The notes: generated from the sequence alone by a model not told the origin. DNA of 13,731 nt from a bacterium (GCA_030594935.1 JAUVEE010000017.1:1-13731); one strand, 5' to 3'; shown: positions 7,277 to 13,297, counted from the first letter of the stretch. Numbers and translations: made by a program.

Positions 7277-7306
7277 TCAAGAATGCAAATTAACAAATAC
7301 TCTTGA
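7277..7306 (+). promoter_or_regulatory. 5'-terminal leader stem-loop of small orphan 1
   Basis: TCAAGA (7277-7282) pairs with TCTTGA (7301-7306) across an 18-nt AT-rich loop, beginning at the predicted 5' end of the mRNA. It is followed by GGTGGTA before the ATG. A short stem, so only moderately supported; the matching layout upstream of the orphan at 12956 raises its weight. Confidence 0.4.
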
Positions 7307-7326
7307 ATAAAGAAAGTGGTGGTAAA

Positions 7327-7569
7327 ATGACAGATAACAAAACGATAGGCAATAAATTGAAAGTAACAGATTTTATAATCCGTTTGGATTATCAGCTAAA
7401 GGTAATAAAGAAAATAAAAGAAATTTCGAATCGTGGAGAGAATATCAAAGAAGCTCTAATTTCTCTCAGAGAAGAACTGGAAGCGAAAAAAAGAAAGAAG
7501 CCAATTGAATATCAAAAATATGATATGGCAATTGAGCTGGTTGAAAATTGCCTAAAAGTATTAAAATAA
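7327..7569 (+). CDS. Small orphan protein 1, helical and charged
   Basis: I do not recognise this 80-residue protein. It appears all-helical, with a heptad-like middle (DFIIRLDYQLKVIKKIKEI, then EALISLREELEAKKRKK) and a second amphipathic helix YDMAIELVENCLKVLK. There is a single Cys, no zinc ligand set, no signal peptide and no membrane segment. The ATG at 7327 is preferred over the in-frame TTG at 7303 because GGTGG (7318-7322) lies 4 nt upstream and the TTG falls in the leader stem-loop. The gene stands alone between divergent miaA and convergent miaB, with its own promoter (7242-7269) and terminator (7580-7606). A link to the tRNA-modification genes is positional only; a small regulator or binding partner is possible, with no direct evidence. 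Confidence 0.7.
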   Translation: MTDNKTIGNKLKVTDFIIRLDYQLKVIKKIKEISNRGENIKEALISLREELEAKKRKKPIEYQKYDMAIELVENCLKVLK

Positions 7570-7579
7570 ACATGCAAGG

Positions 7580-7606
7580 CTCTGACAAGATCAGAGTTCT
7601 TTTTTT
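7580..7606 (+). terminator. Terminator of small orphan 1, overlapping the miaB stop
   Basis: CTCTGA (7580-7585) pairs with TCAGAG (7591-7596) around loop CAAGA, extended by two G-T pairs, and is followed by seven T (7600-7606). The right arm contains the minus-strand miaB stop at 7591-7593. Confidence 0.85.
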
Positions 7607-8835
7607 ATCAACTCTCCTTTTAATCCCCAAGGGGTAGCGTCCAAAACTTTCACTTTGACAAAAGTTCCTATCTGACCTTTTTTCCCCGGAAACTTAATTG
7701 TTTTAAAATGGCTGGTTTTGCCGATGGAAAAACCTTTAATATTATCCTGCACCAATACTTCAACTTCTTTATTGATAAACTTTTTGTTTTTCTCCAAAGC
7801 ACTGATTTTTAAAATATCGTTTAGCGTCTCTTCCCGTTTTTTCTTTTCAATAGGGGAAACGGTGTCTTTCATTTTAACCGCTGCGGTTTGGGAGCGGGCG
7901 GAATAGCGGTTGATATAGGCCATATCAAATTTGATCTCTTTGAATAAGCGACAAGTATCGGCAAATTGCTTTTTTGTTTCTCCGGGAAAGCCGACAATAA
8001 CATCAGTGGAAATGGCTATTTTCTGCTCAAAAGCTTGGCGAATCTTTTTCACCAGCTTTTTGTATTCTTCTATTGTGTAGGGACGATTCATTCTTTTAAG
8101 AACCTCATTGTTGCCGGCCTGGACCGGCAGATTCAAGTAGGGAGTTACTTTTTTTGACTTAGCCATAGTTTTAATCAATTCATTAGAAAAGTCCTTGGGA
8201 TGGGGAGAAGTAAACCTAATCCAAAACTTTCCCGGAATATCATTTGTCATTTCCAATAATTTGGCGAAGCTTATCTTGTCTTTTGTTTTATAGGAATTAA
8301 CATTTTGTCCCAAAAGCCAAATTTCTTTATAGCCGTTCTTAATTGCTTTCTTTATTTCCTTTAAAATTTCTTCAGCCGGGCGGGAAACCTCCCGTCCCCG
8401 AGTATAGGGAACAACGCAATAAGAACAGAAGTTGTTGCAGCCGGTCATTATGGGAATACAGGCTGAAAAAGCATTGGCGTATTTAGAGTTTAATTCCAAA
8501 TAGTGATTATTGGCAATGGCTTTATGCCCCAGCATTTCCGGCAGCAATAATAAATCTTCTATATCCAACAAAAAATCAAACTGCGCCTGAAATTTTCTTT
8601 TGTCTTTGTCTAAAACACAGCCGGTTAAAATGGTTTTTTTCTTTTTTAGTTTTCCCAGCAGCCCGTCAACTCTGTCCATGGCCGACTGTCTGACTGAACA
8701 AGCGTTAACCACCACTAAATCCGCCTGCTGAACTTTATCAACTTCCTGATAGCCAATGCTTTCCAATACGCCGGCAATCCTTTCCGAATCAGATATATTC
8801 ATTTGACAACCGAAAGTAACTATCTTATATTTCAT
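7591..8835 (-). CDS. miaB: tRNA-2-methylthio-N6-dimethylallyladenosine synthase
   Basis: MiaB is a radical-SAM methylthiotransferase that turns i6A37 made by MiaA into ms2i6A37. The 414 residues show the three family domains. The N-terminal UPF0004 domain has auxiliary-cluster ligands Cys10 (FGCQMN), Cys46 (NACSVR) and Cys73 (TGCV). The radical-SAM core has Cys133, Cys137 and Cys140 in CNNFCSYC, followed by VPYTRGRE, and LLGQNVNSY, which is the MiaB-type wording (RimO and MtaB differ there). The C-terminal TRAM domain occupies about residues 350-412 and is expected to bind the tRNA. It is somewhat shorter than the E. coli enzyme without loss of a ligand. The ATG at 8835 has no SD. The first codons overlap a strong promoter on the opposite strand. 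Confidence 0.97.
   Translation of the reverse strand: MKYKIVTFGCQMNISDSERIAGVLESIGYQEVDKVQQADLVVVNACSVRQSAMDRVDGLLGKLKKKKTILTGCVLDKDKRKFQAQFDFLLDIEDLLLLPEMLGHKAIANNHYLELNSKYANAFSACIPIMTGCNNFCSYCVVPYTRGREVSRPAEEILKEIKKAIKNGYKEIWLLGQNVNSYKTKDKISFAKLLEMTNDIPGKFWIRFTSPHPKDFSNELIKTMAKSKKVTPYLNLPVQAGNNEVLKRMNRPYTIEEYKKLVKKIRQAFEQKIAISTDVIVGFPGETKKQFADTCRLFKEIKFDMAYINRYSARSQTAAVKMKDTVSPIEKKKREETLNDILKISALEKNKKFINKEVEVLVQDNIKGFSIGKTSHFKTIKFPGKKGQIGTFVKVKVLDATPWGLKGELIKKEL
8803..8831 (+). promoter_or_regulatory. Strong plus-strand promoter inside the miaB 5' end
   Basis: A consensus TTGACA (8803-8808), 17-bp spacer and TATATT (8826-8831) face away from miaB. The predicted start is near 8838, immediately outside the miaB coding region. 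No ORF follows before the terminator at 8972-8997, so it probably drives a non-coding RNA. Confidence 0.6.
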
Positions 8836-8870
8836 AATTATTGTTTAACACAATTTTCGGTTTAACAAAA

Positions 8871-8892
8871 CGGCTTAAGAACACTTAAGCCG
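8871..8892. repeat. Perfect 9-bp inverted repeat in the miaB-dnaE spacer
   Basis: CGGCTTAAG (8871-8879), loop AACA, CTTAAGCCG (8884-8892). Read on the minus strand the hairpin is followed by TTTTG and could act as a weak terminator downstream of dnaE; read on the plus strand it is the main hairpin of the candidate ncRNA. Confidence 0.7.
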
Positions 8893-8971
8893 CTTTGCTT
8901 TAATTGGCTGTTTTTCTTAAAAACCGATATCTTCCACAGGAAGAATCTCCTCCTCTGACCTTATCCTATTT

Positions 8972-8997
8972 GGACAGTCATACTGTCCTCTTTTTTT
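8972..8997 (+). terminator. Plus-strand terminator at the 3' end of dnaE
   Basis: GGACAGT (8972-8978), loop CAT, ACTGTCC (8982-8988), then TCTTTTTTT ending at 8997. The orientation is clearly plus, since on the minus strand no T-run follows the stem. The T-run overlaps the dnaE stop codon (8996-8998), as at the other convergent junctions of the window. Confidence 0.8.
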
Positions 8998-11900
8998 ATG
9001 CTTTTTTAATCAGTTCCTGAATGTCGTTGCAGATAACCTTTGGTTCTCCGGAACGGTTGTCCACCCGGCCGTTGACTATCACTATTTTGTTTTCCTGAAG
9101 AATTTCCTGATTTTGGGAGGTAACCGTGGGGAAGACCACCAGTTCCACTTTATCCGTATAATCTTCCAATTTAACAAAAAGCATTGGCTGGCCCTTTTTG
9201 GTGATTACTTTCTTAACGCTGGAAATAATGCCCCCGACTTTCACTGTTCGCCCGCTAACGCTTAAGGCGACCCTGTTTAAAGACAAGGTTTTTTTTATTA
9301 AAATTGTTTTAAATTCTTCCAAAGGATGGCTGCTGATATATAGGCCGAGCAATTCTTTTTCCCAGTTTAGCTTTTCGCTTTTAGAGGCTGGGGGAGCATC
9401 TTCCAGAGCAAGCGGACTTTCTTCTCTCTGAATGGTGTCAAAAAGACCCTTTTGGCCGTTAGCTTTGTTTTTTTGCTGTTCCCGGCTCCATTCCAACAGC
9501 CTTTCCATATTAGACAGCAGCCTGTTTCTTTCCTCGAACTCGTCAAAAGCTCCGGTCTTGATCAAGCTTTCCAAGGACCTTTTATTCAAATTATTAGAAC
9601 CAACCCGGCTGATGAAATCAGTGATGGATTGGTAGGGTCCGCTGGCTTTTCTTTCCTGAACTATCGCTTCCACCACATTTTGCCCGACATTCTTAATGGC
9701 CAGCAGTCCGAAACGGATCTTGTTTTCCTCGGGCACTACGGAAAAATATTTGAAACTTTCATTAATGTCCGGAGGGAGAACCGGAATCTTCATCTTCTTG
9801 CATTCACTAATTAAATTGGCTATCTTTTCGGTATCGTTTTTTTCAGAAGTTAGAACCGCGGCCATAAATTCCACTGAATAATGAACCTTCAGATAAGCGG
9901 TCCAATAGGCAATCATGGCATAGCAGGTGCTATGGCTCTTATTAAAACCATAGCGGGCAAAAGGCAAAATCCATTCCCAGAGCCGCTGAGCAACTTCTTT
10001 GCTCGTTCCTTTATTTATCGCTCCGTTGATAAACTTTTCTTTTTGCTCCAGCAGCAGTTTCATAATCTTCTTCCCCACCGCTTTTCTTAAAATATCAGCT
10101 TCTGACAAGGAAAATCCGGCCACCTTTTGGGCAATCTTCATCAACTGTTCCTGATAAACCATAATGCCGTAAGTGTTCTCCAAGATCGGCCTCAGCTCCG
10201 GATGGATATATCTTATTGTCGTTGGATTGGCTTTCCCTTTGATGTATTGGGGCAGAAATTCCATTGGCCCGGGGCGGTAAAGAGCCACCATGGCAATAAC
10301 ATCTTCAAATTGAGTTGGCTTGATTTGCTTTAAATACCTTTTCATGCCATCAGACTCCAATTGAAAAACTGAAGTTGTCATTCCTTCTTGAAGCAGCTTA
10401 TAGGTTTTTTGGTCGTCCAAAGGAATGTCTTCTGTTTTCAATGACTTGTTCCGCACCTTATAGATCCGGGTCAAAGTGTCTTCAATGATTGTTAAGTTCT
10501 TTAATCCCAGCAAATCCATTTTCAACAGCCCCAAATCTTCAATTGAGTGCATTTCGTATTGAGTGACAATGCTGCCGTCGTCCTGGGTGGGATGCTGCAA
10601 AGGCACGGATTCAATCAGCGGCTCTTGGGAGATCACCAAGCCGCAGGCATGAGTGGAAGCATGGCGCACCACGCCTTCCAGTCGCTGTCCCAGATCGATC
10701 AGCCTTTTTGCCTGATCGTCCAATCTGTAAAGCTGGCTGAATTCGGATATTTCCTGCAAAGTTTGTTTTAAATTAAAGCCCATGGGTATCATTTTGGCGA
10801 TTTGATCGCAGTATTGGTAAGAATAGCCCAAGGCCCGGCCCACATCCCTGATCACCGCCCTGGCGGCCATGGTTCCGAAAGTGATGATCTGGGCCACTTT
10901 GTCGTGCCCGTATTTATCCCTGATATAGTTGATCACCTCATCCCTTCTCCAATCAGTAAAATCAAGGTCAATATCAGGCATGGAAATTCTTTCCGGATTC
11001 AAAAACCTTTCAAACAGCAGATCATACTTTATCGGATCAACATCCGTGATACTCAAAAGATAGGAAACCAAAGACCCGGCCGCGGAACCTCTGCCCGGAC
11101 CCACGACAATACGGTTCTCTTTGGCCCAGTTGACAAAATCCTGCACTATAAGAAAGTAGGAGGCAAAGCCGGTTTTCTGAATAATGGAAAGCTCGTATTT
11201 CAAACGCTCAACAGCTTGGCTGTCCTCTTTGGGATAGCGCTTTTCCATTCCCTGCTTGCATAATTCTTTTAGATATTCTTCCGGAGTGGTTTTGTTTGGA
11301 ACAGTAAAATAGGGAAGTTTGGTTTTTCCCAGTTCAAATTCAATATTGCAGGCAGCCGCTATTTTCTGGGTATTGGCTATCGCCTGGGGAACGTCTTTGA
11401 ACAGCTTAACTATTTCTTCCTGGCTTCTGACGGAAAAGTCCTCGTTTTTCATGGTCAGCCTTTGGGGATTATTAATGTCAGCTCCGGTGTTAATGAGCAT
11501 TAGAATATCCTGGGCTTCGGCATCGTCAGAATTCAAGTAATGGGAATCGCAAGTGGCCACCAAAGGAATATTCAACTCCTGAGAAAAACCGATCAAAGCT
11601 TTGTTTACCCTGCCTTGTTCCGGTATTCTGGGATGATGCTGTATTTCCAAATAGAAATTATCCGGACCGAAAATCTCCTGATATTTCTGCGCCTGCTTTT
11701 TAGCTTCTTCTATTTTATCAGCTATAATTAACTGGGGAATTCTTCCTTTAACGCAAGCAGTAAGCCCGATAAGCCCGGCTGAATGTTTGGCCAACAGCTT
11801 TTCATCAATTCTCGGCTTGTAATAGAAACCTTCCAAATGGGCCTTAGTCACCAGCTTAACCAAATTCTTATACCCCTCCTGGTTCTTGGCCAGCAAAACC

Positions 11901-12166
11901 AAATGATAATTCTTATTATCAATATTGGGCCTTTTCTGGTCCATTCCTTCCAAGGCCAGATATACTTCACAGCCGATGATCGGCTTTATTCCCTGAGCTT
12001 TGGCCGTTTTATAGAACTCAATGGCGCCGTACAGGTTTCCGTGGTCGGTCAAGGCCACGGAGTCCATGCCCAGCTTTTTAACGTGGTTCACAAGGAGGTC
12101 TATTTTGGGCAGGCCATCAAGCAGAGAATAATGGCTGTGCACATGAAGGTGTGTAAATTTTGCCAT
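8996..12166 (-). CDS. dnaE: DNA polymerase III alpha subunit with complete PHP metal site
   Basis: DnaE is the catalytic subunit of the replicative polymerase. The 1056 residues carry the domains in family order. The N-terminal PHP domain (1-270) keeps every expected metal ligand: His8, His10, Asp17, His42, Glu67, His88, Cys138, Asp207 and His209, so it may be an active 3'-5' proofreading nuclease rather than the degenerate form of E. coli. The palm has GPGRGSAAGS at 356-365, the catalytic pair Asp398 and Asp400 in PDIDLDF and a third Asp in KMDLLGLK. Then follow MALYRPGP-like VALYRPGPMEF, the fingers with FNKSHS, tandem helix-hairpin-helix, a clamp-binding-like QKGLF, and a C-terminal OB fold (GGIISSVKKV). 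No intein. The ATG at 12166 lies about 4 nt from a transcript start predicted at 12170, so the message may be leaderless; no SD. It diverges from rnhB across a 41-bp spacer. Confidence 0.98.
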   Translation of the reverse strand: MAKFTHLHVHSHYSLLDGLPKIDLLVNHVKKLGMDSVALTDHGNLYGAIEFYKTAKAQGIKPIIGCEVYLALEGMDQKRPNIDNKNYHLVLLAKNQEGYKNLVKLVTKAHLEGFYYKPRIDEKLLAKHSAGLIGLTACVKGRIPQLIIADKIEEAKKQAQKYQEIFGPDNFYLEIQHHPRIPEQGRVNKALIGFSQELNIPLVATCDSHYLNSDDAEAQDILMLINTGADINNPQRLTMKNEDFSVRSQEEIVKLFKDVPQAIANTQKIAAACNIEFELGKTKLPYFTVPNKTTPEEYLKELCKQGMEKRYPKEDSQAVERLKYELSIIQKTGFASYFLIVQDFVNWAKENRIVVGPGRGSAAGSLVSYLLSITDVDPIKYDLLFERFLNPERISMPDIDLDFTDWRRDEVINYIRDKYGHDKVAQIITFGTMAARAVIRDVGRALGYSYQYCDQIAKMIPMGFNLKQTLQEISEFSQLYRLDDQAKRLIDLGQRLEGVVRHASTHACGLVISQEPLIESVPLQHPTQDDGSIVTQYEMHSIEDLGLLKMDLLGLKNLTIIEDTLTRIYKVRNKSLKTEDIPLDDQKTYKLLQEGMTTSVFQLESDGMKRYLKQIKPTQFEDVIAMVALYRPGPMEFLPQYIKGKANPTTIRYIHPELRPILENTYGIMVYQEQLMKIAQKVAGFSLSEADILRKAVGKKIMKLLLEQKEKFINGAINKGTSKEVAQRLWEWILPFARYGFNKSHSTCYAMIAYWTAYLKVHYSVEFMAAVLTSEKNDTEKIANLISECKKMKIPVLPPDINESFKYFSVVPEENKIRFGLLAIKNVGQNVVEAIVQERKASGPYQSITDFISRVGSNNLNKRSLESLIKTGAFDEFEERNRLLSNMERLLEWSREQQKNKANGQKGLFDTIQREESPLALEDAPPASKSEKLNWEKELLGLYISSHPLEEFKTILIKKTLSLNRVALSVSGRTVKVGGIISSVKKVITKKGQPMLFVKLEDYTDKVELVVFPTVTSQNQEILQENKIVIVNGRVDNRSGEPKVICNDIQELIKKA

Positions 12167-12168
12167 AT

Positions 12169-12187
12169 ATTGTTATAGTATAACAAT
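12169..12187. promoter_or_regulatory. 19-bp perfect palindrome with two opposed extended -10 elements (dnaE/rnhB)
   Basis: ATTGTTATA-G-TATAACAAT is a perfect 9-1-9 palindrome occupying nearly half of the 41-bp space between dnaE and rnhB. On the plus strand it reads TGTTATAGT and on the minus strand TGTTATACT, both extended -10 forms (TGnTATAnT). For dnaE a TTGTAA lies 16 bp upstream of TATACT. It can be a symmetric bidirectional promoter, an operator, or both. Confidence 0.65.
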
Positions 12188-12207
12188 GCTTTTTCTTTTT
12201 ACAAGCC

Positions 12208-12816
12208 ATGATTAATTTTAAAGAAGAAAAAAAACTAAAGAAGAAATATAAACATATTGCCGGCCTGGATGAAGCCGGCCGGGGACCGATTGCCGGCCCG
12301 GTAGTGGCGGCGGCGGTTGTTGTCAAAAATTATCCGCCGACACATTTCCCTTGGCAGGAAATCAGAGATTCCAAAAAGCTTTCGGTAAAAAAGAGAGAAA
12401 AGCTTTGCCAGCTTCTTACCCATCATCCGGAAATAGAATGGGGAATAGGCAAAGTGTCGGAAAAGATAATAGATAAAATAAACATTCTGCAGGCCACCAA
12501 ACTGGCAATGGAAAAAGCAGTAAAAAACCTGAAAAAAGCTGACTTCTTTCTTTTGGACGGAAATTTCAAGATCAATTCAAAGATTCCTCAAAAATCAATC
12601 ATTAAAGGAGACGACAAGGTTTTTTCCATTGCCGCCGCTTCCATTATCGCCAAAGTGAAGCGGGACGCAATAATGAAAAGAATGGACAAGAAATATCCCG
12701 AATACGGATTCAGCCGGCACAAAGGCTATCCTACCAAACACCATAAAAAAATGCTTAAAAAGTATGGCTCTTGTAAAATCCACCGCCAAAGCTTCAAGCC
12801 GGTAAAACAAAATTAG
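12208..12816 (+). CDS. rnhB: Ribonuclease HII
   Basis: RNase HII nicks DNA 5' of embedded ribonucleotides and degrades RNA of RNA-DNA hybrids, a repair partner for replication. The 202 residues hold GLDEAGRGPIAGPVVAAAVV from residue 19 with the catalytic Asp21-Glu22, then DSKKLSVKKRE, LLDGN with the third acidic residue (about 116), GDDKVFSIAAASIIAKVKRD with the fourth (about 152), and the C-terminal SRHKGYPTKHH that binds the substrate junction. Length is normal. The ATG at 12208 has no SD and sits behind a pyrimidine-rich leader of about 22 nt. It diverges from dnaE over a shared palindromic promoter, a sensible pairing of replication functions, and ends at its own hairpin terminator. Confidence 0.97.
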   Translation: MINFKEEKKLKKKYKHIAGLDEAGRGPIAGPVVAAAVVVKNYPPTHFPWQEIRDSKKLSVKKREKLCQLLTHHPEIEWGIGKVSEKIIDKINILQATKLAMEKAVKNLKKADFFLLDGNFKINSKIPQKSIIKGDDKVFSIAAASIIAKVKRDAIMKRMDKKYPEYGFSRHKGYPTKHHKKMLKKYGSCKIHRQSFKPVKQN

Positions 12817-12840
12817 GACGAGGCCTGGCCTCGTCCTTTT
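12815..12840 (+). terminator. Terminator of rnhB
   Basis: AGGACGAGG (12815-12823) pairs with CCTCGTCCT (12829-12837) around a 5-nt loop, followed by a short T-run. The rnhB TAG stop (12814-12816) overlaps the foot of the stem. Confidence 0.85.
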
Positions 12841-12861
12841 GTATTAGACCAATCCCAAACA

Positions 12862-12889
12862 TTGACAAATTCATATCGTTTGTTATAAT
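12862..12889 (+). promoter_or_regulatory. Consensus sigma-70-type promoter of small orphan 2
   Basis: Exact consensus hexamers TTGACA (12862-12867) and TATAAT (12884-12889) with a 16-bp spacer predict a start near 12896. This is the best-matching promoter in the window. Confidence 0.85.
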
Positions 12890-12897
12890 ATCAGTAG

Positions 12898-12933
12898 TTC
12901 CTTGAAAAACAATTTAATACAGAAATCAAGGAA
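12898..12933 (+). promoter_or_regulatory. 5'-terminal leader stem-loop of small orphan 2
   Basis: TTCCTTGA (12898-12905) and TCAAGGAA (12926-12933) form a perfect 8-bp stem with a 20-nt AT-rich loop starting at the predicted 5' end of the transcript. A terminal stem of this type typically slows 5'-dependent mRNA decay. Confidence 0.6.
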
Positions 12934-12955
12934 ACTAATAATATAGGTGGTAGAT

Positions 12956-13180
12956 ATGGCTGGACAAGCAGAAAAAGAAAATTACGAAGGAGAAAGAGGA
13001 AAAGAGAGAGAAGAAGAGGAAAGAAACGCGGCCATTGATGTTCTCCAAGACATCTATGCACGACTAGGCTGGGTGAGAGATGTCAACGCCGCCGAAAAGT
13101 TAAGAAAGAATAACGTTGATGTCAAACACATAAGAACCATGATATCAGCAATGAAAAAAATCTTGAAGCAAGAAAAATAA
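12956..13180 (+). CDS. Small orphan protein 2, acidic-basic helical
   Basis: I do not recognise this 74-residue protein. Residues 1-22 are almost entirely charged or polar (EKENYEGERGKEREEEE) and probably disordered. Residues 23-74 look like a compact helical domain: NAAIDVLQDIYARLGWVRDV, an AAEKLRKNNVDVKHIRTMIS helix-turn-helix-like stretch, and a terminal AMKKILKQEK. There is no membrane segment and no Cys. The ATG at 12956 is preferred to the in-frame GTG at 12947 because AGGTGG (12945-12950) lies 5 nt upstream of the ATG. It is an isolated unit with an exact-consensus promoter, a leader stem-loop and its own terminator, so strong expression is likely. DNA binding is possible from the helix arrangement but not shown. 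Confidence 0.72.
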   Translation: MAGQAEKENYEGERGKEREEEERNAAIDVLQDIYARLGWVRDVNAAEKLRKNNVDVKHIRTMISAMKKILKQEK

Positions 13181-13197
13181 AAACAATTTTATTGTAT

Positions 13198-13226
13198 AAG
13201 ACACTTAACCGTGTCTTCAATTTTTT
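13198..13226 (+). terminator. Terminator of small orphan 2
   Basis: AAGACAC (13198-13204), loop TTAACC, GTGTCTT (13211-13217), then CAA and a six-to-seven T-run ending at 13226. Confidence 0.85.
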
Positions 13227-13235
13227 ATCCGGCAG

Positions 13236-13259
13236 ATATTGCAAATTAAATTGCAATAT
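13236..13259 (+). promoter_or_regulatory. Perfect inverted repeat upstream of rpmF, possible operator
   Basis: ATATTGCAA (13236-13244), 6-nt spacer ATTAAA, TTGCAATAT (13251-13259). No T-run follows, so it is not a terminator. TTGCAA (13239-13244), 17-bp spacer, TATTAA (13262-13267) would be a promoter whose -35 and spacer the palindrome covers, which suggests an operator; alternatively it folds in an RNA leader. Confidence 0.4.
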
Positions 13260-13297
13260 GCTATTAAAAATACAGTTATAAATTACTATAAAGAATT

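Larger units (their letters stand above)
8838..8997 (+). ncRNA. Candidate structured non-coding RNA between miaB and dnaE
   Basis: About 160 nt lie between a consensus-like plus-strand promoter and a strong plus-strand terminator, with no ATG-initiated ORF inside. The sequence is rich in inverted repeats: ATTGT/ACAAT (8840-8844, 8850-8854); a long-range helix TCGGTTT/AAACCGA (8857-8863, 8921-8927); CGGCTTAAG/CTTAAGCCG (8871-8879, 8884-8892, a 9-bp stem with a 4-nt loop inside that long-range helix); GTTTTT/AAAAAC (8910-8915, 8919-8924, competing with the long-range helix); TCTTCC/GGAAGA (8930-8935, 8939-8944); then an unpaired-looking CTCCTCCTCT tract and the terminator stem. Neighbouring genes on both sides are on the other strand, so an unused plus-strand terminator would otherwise be unexplained. 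I could not match it to SRP, 6S, tmRNA or RNase P RNA. The alternative is that these hairpins serve the dnaE-miaB minus-strand spacer. Confidence 0.5.

Noticed and set aside
7303..7329. Upstream TTG start for small orphan 1
   Set aside because: The TTG lies in the leader stem and has no SD; the ATG at 7327 has GGTGG at a suitable distance.
8841..8888. Short TTG-initiated frame of 15 codons in the miaB-dnaE spacer
   Set aside because: No SD, rare start, and it runs through the strong hairpin; not supported as a coding sequence.
8838..8997. Assignment of the candidate RNA to SRP (4.5S), 6S, tmRNA or RNase P RNA
   Set aside because: The conserved SRP tetraloop/helix 8 sequence, the 6S long central bubble, a tag-peptide frame and RNase P core motifs could not be found by eye, and the length fits poorly for the last two.
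10802..11263. Plus-strand 153-codon open frame inside dnaE
   Set aside because: It lies wholly opposite conserved polymerase sequence and shows no recognisable protein pattern; an antisense shadow.
12947..12958. Upstream GTG start for small orphan 2
   Set aside because: The GTG is itself part of the AGGTGG ribosome-binding site serving the ATG at 12956.
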